Below are positions 9,571 through 21,977 of a DNA stretch of 64,000 bases, piece by piece; positions within the stretch are counted from its first letter, which is position 1, and the number at the start of each line of letters is the position of its first letter. The position numbers and the translations under genes are program-made. This DNA comes from Epithemia pelagica. Its lineage: Eukaryota > Bacillariophyta > Bacillariophyceae > Surirellales > Surirellaceae. The DNA is taken from NCBI GenBank assembly GCA_946965045.2, contig OX337236.1:3038001-3102000 (forward strand). Direction: 5' to 3'. The notes under the pieces are model-generated. The model was not told the DNA's origin and ran no database searches. It saw nothing but the letters and a program-made list of their open reading frames with translations.

Positions 9571-10371
9571 ACGTGCCTATTTTCTATAGCCCATTTTGTA
9601 CTGTACTCGGTTTTTAATTTTAGTGTACGTATGTATTTTAGCGGTCGTGGGAAATTCCGAGCGTAAAACCAGGGTCACAAAATGGATCGAAACGCAACCG
9701 AAACAACGAGAGAAACCGTAGTGAAAGAACCAAGGAACAGAGGCAGCAAGAAACATGACAATCAAACAAGCGAGGCAATAAGCACAACAGCGAGGAAAAG
9801 CAAACATCAATCAACCAAAAAGGGCGGCCAAGGCAATAGAAGCAACAAACATCAAGAAGCAGCATGACAGAACAGCAGAGCAAAAAACAAAGGTAAAGCG
9901 ACAGCAGAAGCATCAAGAGAGACAAGCAAAGCATCAAACAAAGAATCCAAAAGCGATGCAACAATCAACCAAGACAAATAGCAAAGCAGCAATCAACCAA
10001 AGGCAAAAACCAGCGCAATAAGCCAAGAAAGGCAAGAACCAACAATAGAAACAGAGACGACGAAAATGAAACAAACAACAATCAACCAAATACAGAAACA
10101 CAGAAGCATAACCAACAACAAAACAGAATGAATCAAAGAGCAGACCGAGAGAAAAGAGAATCAAGACAAAGGTTAGAGATGCATTGGTAATGGGAATGGT
10201 TGCAACAATCAAAAAGAGCGAAGAAAACACTTACATATTGAAGCGATCTACACGAAGAGCTCAAGCAACAATCTGCAATGAAAAGGAAGTAGTGAGAACA
10301 AAGAAAAGACGAGACAACAATCAAACACAGAAAACTTACCTAGTTCAGTAGTATCGTCCACCATGGTGGTG
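9571..10371 (-). other. Pyrimidine-rich 3' region of the tyrosine recombinase gene, with 3'-UTR introns
   Basis: Read on the minus strand this is T/C-rich and has no plausible coding frame. Downstream of the stop at 10372 lie two further consensus 5' splice sites: GTAAGT at 10339 (matching acceptor ...TTGCAG at 10273-10275, 67-nt intron) and GTAAGT at 10234. They enclose a 38-nt exon. TTGATTGTTG recurs exactly at 10315-10324, 10203-10212, 10076-10085 and 9959-9968 (given as plus-strand CAACAATCAA), with near copies around 9757, 9806 and 9989. This suggests a long, intron-containing 3' UTR. Confidence 0.5.
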
Positions 10372-14263
<3,892 letters not shown>

Positions 14264-14446
14264 GGTGGCAACTCAACAATCAAATGGATGAGGAAATGAC
14301 GACGACGACAACAACAACAACAACGCCTACAACGATGCCTCTCACATTTTCAAAGACAGCCCTATGTAGCACCTAAGTATTTCGTTTGCCCCTAAATAGT
14401 GAGACGCTATGTGATCTTCTGTTCCTAAATAGTGAGATCCTAAGTG
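14264..14446 (-). promoter_or_regulatory. 5' flank of the tyrosine recombinase gene
   Basis: Upstream of the ATG at 14263 the minus strand reads TTGATTGTTG ending ten bases before the start codon, the same decamer found in every intron, then AGTTGCCACC-ATG. Further out are (GTC)n/(GTT)n tracts and two copies of CCTAAATAGTGAGA (14389-14440). Whether the decamer here marks another 5'-UTR intron cannot be told. Confidence 0.4.
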
Positions 14447-14576
14447 TTGTAAGTAATTTCCCCCAATAAGTGACTACATAGACTAAGTAGAGCAACGACT
14501 TTGAAAAATCATTGTAAGTAATTTCCCCCAATAAGTGACTACATAGACTAAGTAGAGCAACGACCTTGAAAAATCA
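14447..14576. repeat. 65-bp tandem duplication
   Basis: Two adjacent 65-bp copies (14447-14511 and 14512-14576) start TTGTAAGTAATTTCCCCC and end GAAAAATCA. They differ at about one base (GACTTTG versus GACCTTG). No gene overlaps. Confidence 0.9.
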
Positions 14577-14650
14577 ACGGAGGAAAAGCCCAACAAATTT
14601 TAATTCTGTGTGACACATACATCCCCCCTCGGACGCAACGGAAGCGCACG

Positions 14651-14766
14651 ACATCTGCTCCTTGTCGTGATTCTCGTCGGGGGCACTTCTCGGAGGCCTA
14701 ACTCCTCGGCGGGCAATAGGTCCTCGTCGTGTACTGCCCCAAATCCGCTTATAGCGGATTTGTTGG
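14651..14766. repeat. Left part of an interrupted foldback palindrome (with 16895-16988)
   Basis: If the gypsy element and one copy of its GTTGG duplication are removed, 14651-14748 pairs with 14754-14766 plus 16900-16988 around a TTATA loop at 14749-14753. The centre is perfect (AAATCCGC / GCGGATTT). The outer arms share ACATCTGCTCC, GCCTAACTCC, GGCAATAGGTCC and TGTACTGCC with their inverse. Mismatches fall mainly in short TCGTCG/CTCCTCGG blocks repeated along both arms. This resembles a foldback or MITE-like element. Confidence 0.7.
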
Positions 14767-14979
14767 TGCGGTACCCGGACTCTGTCCCGCCACGACTCCA
14801 CGTAAACATGACTCGATAGGTCCCTAGTTGAATCTGTGACATCTTTGACACCGACGTTCTCAGAATTCAGTCCGTCCTTGTCCCGTGTGCAGATGGCTTC
14901 TCTGGCCATCGCTCACTTTCCTAGCCTAATTCCTAAAGATCATAATTTTTACGTCCTACCATTATGCATGGGTATGGCA
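14767..14979 (+). repeat. 5' LTR of the gypsy element
   Basis: 213 bp, TG...CA ends, identical by eye to 16682-16894. The GTTGG duplication lies immediately to the left. Confidence 0.95.
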
Positions 14980-14995
14980 CTCTGAGTTCCGCTCC

Positions 14996-16594
14996 ATGTT
15001 GCTTGGCTGTGCCGCCTTGCACATTCATACCGATCACAAAAATCTCACTTATTCCACTCTCAACTCCCAACGAGTCCTTCGTTGGCGTCTCTTTCTCGAA
15101 GAATACAATCCCATCTTTCATTATATTCCTGGCCAGGATAACGTCATCGCCGACGCGTTGTCGCGTCTCCCTCTTTCAGAAGAGGAGGAGAAGAGTGTCC
15201 CTTCCAAGGTCCCTTCCGACGGTCCCTCGTCTGGACCACGATCCCTTTTCGATCGTAGCGGCAAACACTCCGTGTTTCAGGTTCCTCGTGCGCCTAATGA
15301 TGACCCCCGCTTAGCGTCTCGTGACGCGGATTCTCATGAATCCCCTATTTTCATGGACGAAGAGTTGATCGATGTGTATCTTAATCATCCCGCCATTACG
15401 GCCAACCAACCCCTACCGGTTGACTATGCTACGATATCTCAGCATCAACAAAACGATGCCGCCTTAATGGCGTTGGTCCAATCCAAACCTGACTATTATC
15501 ATTTGCAACCCTTTCCTACGGAAAATCCACAATACAACCTTGTCTGTTATCGACAATCGGTTAATGCCCTCTGGCGCATTCGCATTCCTGACTCGCTTCT
15601 CGCACATACAGTCAACTGGTATCATCTCGTGCTTAACCACGCTGGTTCCACGCGACTCCGCGATACTATCGCCATGCACATGACGCATCCCCAATTGGGA
15701 CTCTACTGCGATCAAGCTGTTTCCAGCTGCCCGACCTGTCAACGGTCAAAGGTCGTTCATCGACATTACGGAGAATTGCCTCCTCGTGAGGTCCGTGGTA
15801 ATCCCTGGTCCGACATTGCCGTCGATCTTATCGGCCCCTGGACAGTCAAAGTCCATGGCATGGCCCTAACCTTTCAGGCTCTGACGGTCATTGACACTGT
15901 CACCAATTTTTGCGAGATTATCTGCATATACGACAAAACCGCTCGACATGTCGGTCTCCAACTCGAGAATTCATGGCTTTCACGATATCCTCGCCCTGTT
16001 CGTTGCCTTTTTGATCAAGGCGGCGAGTTTATCGGCCATGCGTTTACGCAAGTGCTTCGCAATCATGGTATCAAACCAGTGCCCCTAACGGTCAAAAATC
16101 CACAATCCAATGCCCTATGTGAACGTCTTCATCTGACAATCGGCAATTCATTACGCGCTATCGTTAACTACGAGCCGCCGCAAAACATTGAACAGGCCGC
16201 TCTTATGGTCGACACTGCTCTGCAAACCGCTGCATACTCTGCACGCACTGCCATCCACGGCAGCCTCAAACATTCTCCCGGCAGTCTTGCGTTCCACCGT
16301 GACATGCTGTTCGACATTCCCATCCTTGCGGACATGGAATTGATTCGTCAAAAACGCCAAATCATCGTTGACGAACGAGCTCGACTCGCAAATCGCTCTC
16401 GCGTCTTTCATGACTACAAAATTGGAGATCGCGTGCTCATCCGCGCTACCAATCCGGACAAATTGGCACTTCGTACCAGTCCCAATCCTTTCACTATCAC
16501 GCGTGTCCACTCCAATGGCACCGTGACCATTCAACGTGGTCCCCACGTTACCGAGCGCATCAATATCAGGCGTCTCATCCCTTACCGTGTGTGA
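14996..16594 (+). CDS. Ty3/gypsy pol fragment: end of RNase H plus integrase
   Basis: The 532-codon frame starts at an internal ATG. The same frame is readable back to about 14984 (EFRS). Residues 1-55 are the end of the RNase H/connection region (IHTDHKN, then DNVIADALSRLP). About 200-245 is the integrase HHCC zinc module ending CPTCQRSK. The catalytic core has Asp near 278 (DIAVDLIGPW), Asp near 340 (LFDQGGEF) and Glu near 375 (NALCERLH). The C-terminus holds the usual basic beta module (GDRVLIRA) and ends RRLIPYRV. Everything before the RNase H end is missing because of the internal deletion. The integrase itself has no stop or shift and could be functional if translated. Confidence 0.9.
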   Translation: MLLGCAALHIHTDHKNLTYSTLNSQRVLRWRLFLEEYNPIFHYIPGQDNVIADALSRLPLSEEEEKSVPSKVPSDGPSSGPRSLFDRSGKHSVFQVPRAPNDDPRLASRDADSHESPIFMDEELIDVYLNHPAITANQPLPVDYATISQHQQNDAALMALVQSKPDYYHLQPFPTENPQYNLVCYRQSVNALWRIRIPDSLLAHTVNWYHLVLNHAGSTRLRDTIAMHMTHPQLGLYCDQAVSSCPTCQRSKVVHRHYGELPPREVRGNPWSDIAVDLIGPWTVKVHGMALTFQALTVIDTVTNFCEIICIYDKTARHVGLQLENSWLSRYPRPVRCLFDQGGEFIGHAFTQVLRNHGIKPVPLTVKNPQSNALCERLHLTIGNSLRAIVNYEPPQNIEQAALMVDTALQTAAYSARTAIHGSLKHSPGSLAFHRDMLFDIPILADMELIRQKRQIIVDERARLANRSRVFHDYKIGDRVLIRATNPDKLALRTSPNPFTITRVHSNGTVTIQRGPHVTERINIRRLIPYRV

Positions 16595-16681
16595 CATGGG
16601 TTTTACTGCCGTTGGCCTCTGGCCATCAAGCTTTCCCATGGCCCGCTCGAACTTCCTAGGTCCGACCAGGGAGAGGTAGAG

Positions 16682-16894
16682 TGCGGTACCCGGACTCTGT
16701 CCCGCCACGACTCCACGTAAACATGACTCGATAGGTCCCTAGTTGAATCTGTGACATCTTTGACACCGACGTTCTCAGAATTCAGTCCGTCCTTGTCCCG
16801 TGTGCAGATGGCTTCTCTGGCCATCGCTCACTTTCCTAGCCTAATTCCTAAAGATCATAATTTTTACGTCCTACCATTATGCATGGGTATGGCA
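16682..16894 (+). repeat. 3' LTR of the gypsy element
   Basis: 213 bp, identical by eye to 14767-14979, followed by GTTGG. The integrase stop lies about 90 bases upstream. Confidence 0.95.
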
Positions 16895-16988
16895 GTTGGG
16901 CAGTACACTCCTCGGACCTATTGCCCTTCTCGGAGTTAGGCGCCCCTCGTCGTGCCCCACTCCTCGGATCACTCCGCGGAGCAGATGT
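16895..16988. repeat. Right arm of the interrupted foldback palindrome
   Basis: Inverse of 14651-14750. Shared blocks in order from the centre are GGGCAGTACA, GGACCTATTGCC, GGAGTTAGGC and GGAGCAGATGT. The last block ends at 16988, and the LRR gene remnant starts immediately to its right. Confidence 0.7.
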
Positions 16989-17042
16989 AGAACTACGACA
17001 CGAGTACCATTGTCACCAGCACCCACCAGTCGACCGTGACCA

Positions 17043-18239
17043 TTGCACTTTTGGAGGAGGAATCACAACAACAACAACAAGAAGATCCACAAGTCACTTC
17101 TTCTTCTTCTTCTTTGTTTTGGAATACTGGCGACGACACGGCTCCAGCAGGCTTGGATCACACGTACTACTACCAAAGATGAGGATTCCCTCATTTTGCG
17201 GCACATTCATTTGGACCATGTGGCCCTGCAATGGTTGCGGAATCAATACCAGGTCTGGTGTTTGGAACGACGACGCCAACCCTGCCTCCCTACGGCCAGC
17301 CCCACCAAACTACAACGTCTCGTATTGGATCAGTGTTCCTACAGTGGCGATTGTTCCACCCGACAGGCCTTGCTCCAGTTTTTGAATCATGTGGGACCAG
17401 AACTGGTCGAACTGGTCGTTCAGGAAACCACCATTCCTTCCCGGATTATGGGCCACCCGCAAGATGCAGAACCACAACCAAATGAGGAAGAAGACGAGGA
17501 CGAGGAGTTTCTGTCAGACGCCTCCTTGGCGGGTCCCATCTTGGCCGGCTTTCACACCATGGGTGCATCCTTGGAACGCTTGGTCTTGGATCATGCCGAT
17601 TTGCGTCGTCAGGGCTATGCCTTGAGGTGTTTTTTGGCCAAGGCTCGGAACTTGCATTCCTTGACCTTGTCGTCCTGTCACGTTTCGGACGACACCTGTC
17701 GAGCCTTGAATACGGCCCTTTGGTATCACAAGCAACTGGCCGTCCTCAACACCCGTGGCGGTACCCTGCAGCATGCCACGGATGAGTGGGTCTGCGAGTT
17801 GGCTTACACCATTCAACAAGCCTCGGCCGTATCGCCCCATTCGTGTCAATTGCAACTCTGGGACTTGTCGGATACCGTCTTGGGAGAACGGGCGGCCGAG
17901 GCCTTGCATGGATTGTGGAACAAGTGCATGGTGATTTGTTCCACGACGGACAATGACGACCACACGAAGGGCGACCACCACACGAATCCCCATGGGACTC
18001 ACCACAAACCGCGGTCGTCCGTTTTGGACCAATCGACGGTGGAAACCCAAGAAGAGTCGACTACAATGAACGACTCGCACCAGTATCCCATGCCCTTGTA
18101 TTACGACACGACAACTGCCATGGTGAACATGGACCACCACCACCACCAAGACTTGCAGCAAGACCAACCACCCTATTCTTGTCTGATGCAGATGGAAGAC
18201 ACGTGTATTTGGGCCTATTTGCTCTGTCATGCCGAGTGA
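17043..18239 (+). CDS. Leucine-rich-repeat protein, 5' end missing or frameshifted
   Basis: The frame is open for 398 codons to TGA 18237-18239, but its first codon here is TTG and the first ATG in frame is near codon 135. LRR-type periodicity is clear: LQRLVLDQC, LVELVVQET, LERLVLDHADL, LHSLTLSSCHVSD and LAVLNTRGG at roughly 25-30-residue spacing, in ribonuclease-inhibitor style. An acidic linker (NEEEDEDEE) separates two LRR blocks. The tail is Thr/His-rich. Just upstream, a different frame (from about 16990 to 17180) also looks coding (TIALLEEES then QQQQQ), so a frameshift or lost exon is likely. The boundary coincides with the end of the foldback palindrome. Such LRR proteins bind other proteins; no partner can be inferred. 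Confidence 0.55.
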   Translation: MHFWRRNHNNNNKKIHKSLLLLLLCFGILATTRLQQAWITRTTTKDEDSLILRHIHLDHVALQWLRNQYQVWCLERRRQPCLPTASPTKLQRLVLDQCSYSGDCSTRQALLQFLNHVGPELVELVVQETTIPSRIMGHPQDAEPQPNEEEDEDEEFLSDASLAGPILAGFHTMGASLERLVLDHADLRRQGYALRCFLAKARNLHSLTLSSCHVSDDTCRALNTALWYHKQLAVLNTRGGTLQHATDEWVCELAYTIQQASAVSPHSCQLQLWDLSDTVLGERAAEALHGLWNKCMVICSTTDNDDHTKGDHHTNPHGTHHKPRSSVLDQSTVETQEESTTMNDSHQYPMPLYYDTTTAMVNMDHHHHQDLQQDQPPYSCLMQMEDTCIWAYLLCHAE

Positions 18240-18243
18240 GGTG

Positions 18244-18247
<4 letters not shown>

Positions 18248-18289
<42 letters not shown>
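18248..18289. repeat. (GA)n microsatellite
   Basis: About 21 GA units begin nine bases after the LRR gene stop. It lies in the 3' flank and is probably transcribed. Confidence 0.95.
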
Positions 18290-18291
<2 letters not shown>

Positions 18292-19233
18292 AACCGGAAC
18301 GACAAGAGGAACGACAAGAAGAGCGGGCACCACCAGAGAAACACGGTCCTGTCCATGTGTCATTCGGGAGCAGCCATCCAGCCAGCCACCACAGACAAGG
18401 GATTGCTCCAAGGAATGATGATGATGGTACAGGCATACAAAACAAAACAAAAAACGAAACAAACAACAAAGGGACAATCCATTCTCGATTCTGCATACAC
18501 TACACTCTACTGTATCTCTACTACTAGGATCCAGTGCTGCATGGAATTTCTTTTCGTTGTATGGCGTCTACGGATCCGCTATATCGTAGAACCAACTAGC
18601 TAGATGGGTCCCTCCAGATCTTGTGGCCATGTCGAGTCGTAGGAGGAACGAGCGTGGTCTACTCTCCAATACTCGTAAAGCCACTGTGTCCGGTCCATGT
18701 CATTGGACCACCACAGACACGGGGTGGGGTTGCTCCAATGGATGTGGTGGTACAGGCAAAGCAACACACAACAACAACGGGACAATCAATTCTCTTTTCG
18801 GTATACTCACCACTCTGCTGCTGTTTCTCGACTACAGAGGATCCGTCCGTCTCGTCTTGTCTGAACGAAACAGAAACGCCATATTGCTGTACTGGGTGCA
18901 GGAGAAACTCCATTTTGTAGTAGATTGTCACGACGACGACAACAACAACATGAGAGAGAGACACAGCCGTACAATAGCTTCATTCTCGTCATGCCATCCA
19001 GTCGTATACGTCTGTCTGATCGAGATACCACACTACGACTAGGGCGTTCAAACTTGATTATCATTGTTAAATGTCAAATTCGAGAGTAACATTAATATAT
19101 ATTAGTAGTACTATGGACTGTTGTTTTTTTCTTGTTGCCTATCATTCTTCAATTCTTGTCGTGGGATATACTCGGCACGTTGTGTGTCTTGCTGGACGGG
19201 TCTCTTCCACGCCTTCTTCATCCTGGGAGTTGT
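18290..19233. other. Gene-free stretch with a diverged duplication
   Basis: About 18345-18535 and 18665-18842 share an ordered set of words: GGTCC(T/G)GTCCATGT, CCACCACAGACA, TTGCTCCAA, GGTACAGGCA, GGGACAATC and AGGATCC. This indicates an old tandem duplication of 3'-flank sequence. Open frames on both strands are short and do not match between the copies, so none is called. Confidence 0.5.
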
Positions 19234-20004
19234 TTAGTAACTTTTCTTTTCCTTTTCCTCGCAGGTCACGACAAAGGATGCGTGAAAGCCCTTCTCGTTG
19301 CATCCATTGAGAATCTCCATACCATTGTAGACAAAACCAGGATGGGCCACGGCGGTAACAATGACGGCACTCGATGCGGTCTTGGTAAACAAAGTACATT
19401 CCCCGGAATCATGAGTGTCGTTGCAGTCACAGCAGATATCCGAAATGGTTGGCTTTTGCGTCGCGCAGGGACAACTCACTCCCAGTTCGGCTCCAGGAGG
19501 TCCCGGCTTGATTTCTGTCATGGCCTGGTTCACGGCAAAGGTTTCGGCCACAGCCCCATCCGGAGGACCCTCCGGCATCGTCAAGGCCGCCTTGGAAATG
19601 GTCACGGGTTGAGTGGATGCCAGTGCTACCTTGAGGACATCATGCTTGGTCACTCCATCTTTGCCGAGTAGTGTCTCGCCTTTGACAATGGCATCGCCAA
19701 AGCCAAAACAAGTCTTGTGGGAACAAGAGGCAATGTTCTTGGACTCCGAGACGGCAAAGGGAACGACGGTCCCATTGATAAATTCTGTCGTCAAGGATCG
19801 ACCCACCAAACCAGGTGGTGTCAAGGGCGAATTCGGATCAATCTCGAAGTTCACGAAATAGAAGCATGGACGATCGTCCTTGGGAGGAGGAGGAGGGGGA
19901 ACCTTGTCTTCGTAGTCGTCGTAGTGGTCCTTGGCAATGGTCAACGATGTCAAATAAAAGAGGGAGACAAGAACGGATGCAACGGATTTGGAGATCATGG
20001 TCAT
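19234..20004 (-). CDS. Secreted Cys-rich protein, paralogue 1 of 3
   Basis: The start is the first ATG of MTMISKS (20004), because no ATG occurs earlier in the frame; 256 residues. A signal peptide (about residues 1-24, ending LTIA) is followed by an acidic HYDDYED and a Pro run, then FYFVNFEIDPNSPLTPPG. The core has SCSHKTCFGFGDAIVKGET, HDVLKVALAS, PGAELGVSCPCATQKPT, a CCDC pair and a C-terminal GC-x5-GFHASF-x2-TC block ending KKSY. At least ten Cys suggest disulphides in the secretory path. It aligns along its length with the next two genes, all on one strand, so the three arose by tandem duplication. I recognise no named family. It may be a cell-surface or frustule-associated protein, but that is only a guess from secretion. 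Confidence 0.75.
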   Translation of the reverse strand: MTMISKSVASVLVSLFYLTSLTIAKDHYDDYEDKVPPPPPPKDDRPCFYFVNFEIDPNSPLTPPGLVGRSLTTEFINGTVVPFAVSESKNIASCSHKTCFGFGDAIVKGETLLGKDGVTKHDVLKVALASTQPVTISKAALTMPEGPPDGAVAETFAVNQAMTEIKPGPPGAELGVSCPCATQKPTISDICCDCNDTHDSGECTLFTKTASSAVIVTAVAHPGFVYNGMEILNGCNEKGFHASFVVTCEEKEKKSY

Positions 20005-20640
20005 GTAGAAAGGATCAATGAATGGTTGGCGTCTTGGTCTGTTGCTTTGTTTGGTATCTTTTCGCGGTGTGGAAATCTGCAAATTGTGAGACCACCGACA
20101 CGACGAGGGAGAGAGAACAACTCGTTTCCTTGTTCCTTGCTTCTTCGCTTCAACGAATCTGGCGAGCGCGTCTGCGTGGTCTATTATTTTTGGCCGAATC
20201 TGGCGAGCGCGTCTACATGATCTATTATTTCCGGGTCCCTAAGCTTGCATCATGGGAACATTTGGTCTTGATTGGTTGTGCATGCTCGGACACGTGTAGG
20301 TATTTCTGTGGCATGCGCACCGGGGGATGCGCCATGACAATTAAGCGAGTGCAACGCTCACTTTTTCACAAAATCCAGAAACAAACTAGCGACGATTCTT
20401 GTTATCCTCCGTTTTCTCTAGAGTCGGCAAAACCAAGTCGCTCTCGAAAGCGCCCGTCTCCCTAAAAAGGAGAGTCGCCAGAATGGATGAATAAGATATC
20501 TTTATAGTTTATTACTACTGTTCACTTCTGGGTCCTGAATGATTATGGTTGTGACTGACTGTCTGCCTGTCTGTCTGTAGCCAGTCTTGTCCAAACACTG
20601 ACTGAAGCAGTGTCGTCTTTCGTTGCTAGATTCTTCCTAA

Positions 20641-21381
20641 TTAATAATGCGTCTTCTTCGTCTTTTCTGAGCATGTGACTCTAAAGTGTCCATGGAAACC
20701 TTGTTCATCGCAACCATCGGTAATTGAAGTCTGCTCCGTAAGTATTGTTGTTTTGGCAACGGGCGTCGCAATTACGGCACTGCCGGCCCGGTTAAAGAGG
20801 AATTGGCACACTCCATGATTATTATTGCATTGGCAATCCACATGATCCACGGTAGGAACTTGGGTGGCACAAGGACAGATGATTCCAATCTCGGCTCCAG
20901 GAGGAGTGGGCTTGGGAATGTCGTCAGCAGTTTGGCTAAGTTCATCGGCGGTTGTAAAGCCTTGGAGGCCCGACTCGTCAATGAGGACGGGTTGATAAGA
21001 AGCCACCTCAACCTTGAGAACATCGTGCTTGGATCCATCTTTGGGACTGGTAACCGTCTCGCCCTTGACAATGGCATCTCCAAATCCATAGCAAGTCTTG
21101 TGAGAACAGGACGCAATGAGTTTGGAATCGCCAGCGGCGAAGGGAACGACTTGTCCTCCTCCAAACTCGGCCGTAATCTCTCGTGCAACTTGGCCTTCAG
21201 GAGTAAAGGGAAGTCGAGGATCAATCAAAAAGTTGATGTAGTAAAAGCGAGGATGTTCAGGGGCGGGGGTGGGAGCTGCCGTCGGAGCGTACTTGTAGTC
21301 ATCCTTGTAGTCGTCTTTGGCAAGGACCACGGCTCCGAGAGAAGCAAACAGAGCGGCTTGGAGAATGTGTTGTTTGACCAT
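20641..21381 (-). CDS. Secreted Cys-rich protein, paralogue 2 of 3
   Basis: The start at ATG 21381 (MVKQHIL) gives 246 residues. The signal peptide ends near VVLA. The mature N-terminus is DDYKDDYKY then APTAAPTPAPE, a natural Tyr/Asp motif and Pro-Thr linker. The domain repeats paralogue 1: FYYINFLIDPRLPFTPEG, ASCSHKTCYGFGDAIVKGET, HDVLKVEVAS, PGAEIGIICPCATQVPT, a CQC pair, then GC-x5-GFHGHF and KTHY at the end. Conserved Cys and the CPCATQ box mark the family. It shares its strand with both neighbours. The 636-bp gap to paralogue 1 contains no other gene. Confidence 0.75.
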   Translation of the reverse strand: MVKQHILQAALFASLGAVVLAKDDYKDDYKYAPTAAPTPAPEHPRFYYINFLIDPRLPFTPEGQVAREITAEFGGGQVVPFAAGDSKLIASCSHKTCYGFGDAIVKGETVTSPKDGSKHDVLKVEVASYQPVLIDESGLQGFTTADELSQTADDIPKPTPPGAEIGIICPCATQVPTVDHVDCQCNNNHGVCQFLFNRAGSAVIATPVAKTTILTEQTSITDGCDEQGFHGHFRVTCSEKTKKTHY

Positions 21382-21977
21382 TGTTGACAAGAAAAGGTAT
21401 GGAAATCGTTCGTGTGATCAGCCTTGACTGGGTTTTTGAAATTATGAGACGGAGGAGAAGCAACATGGACGTTCTCTTCAGCGATAGTTGCAAATTGAGC
21501 GACGAGCTGTGTTCTTCTTTGAGTTCTTCTTTTAGCGATAGGAGAGTGAGTAATGCAAACAATCAATGATTGATGATTGATTGAATGATTGATTGCGTCT
21601 TCTCTGGTCTCTGAGCGCTGACGCATGTCTATGATGGATGCAAGCGGAGCAAAACCCTGCTGACGCACGTCAAGGATCCTTTTTGAGATTCAAACTTCAA
21701 TGCGCGATGCCTCTACCCATGCACGCGCGAAATCCATTCATGCATGTACTTTTTAAATCACGAATTCCATCGGTATGATGAATCAAAGATGTCAGGGATA
21801 GAGGGACAGAGGGACTGAATCGTACTCGTGAGGTTTCTAATTGTATGGTTGCTGGTGCGACATACATACAAGATGAAATGAGATTTGTTTTGGATTTACC
21901 TCAATTTTCGACTATTAAACATCTATTTACTTAAAATATCCTGTCAGTTCTCCATTTTTACTTGGGTCGTTCGGTTT
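21382..21977. other. Intergenic: promoter of paralogue 2 and 3' flank of paralogue 3
   Basis: No gene is seen. A short TGATTGATTGAATGATTGATTG tract is at about 21569-21590. Confidence 0.6.

Larger units (their letters stand above)
14767..16894 (+). mobile_element. Internally deleted Ty3/gypsy LTR retrotransposon, recent insertion
   Basis: LTRs of 213 bp at both ends appear identical over their full length and have canonical termini TGCGGTACCC...GGGTATGGCA. The 5-bp duplication GTTGG flanks the element (14762-14766 and 16895-16899). A purine-rich tract (AGGGAGAGGTAGA) precedes the 3' LTR. No primer site, gag, protease or reverse transcriptase is present: the left LTR is followed within five bases by RNase H-coding sequence (EFRSMLLG). 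The element is 2128 bp, so it could move only with enzymes supplied in trans. It sits inside a foldback palindrome. Confidence 0.93.

Noticed and set aside
21240-21381. FLAG-like DDYKDDYKY in secreted paralogue 2, suggesting vector or tag contamination
   Set aside because: Related DYKY/HYDDYED sequences occur at the same place in both paralogues and codons differ, so it is natural.
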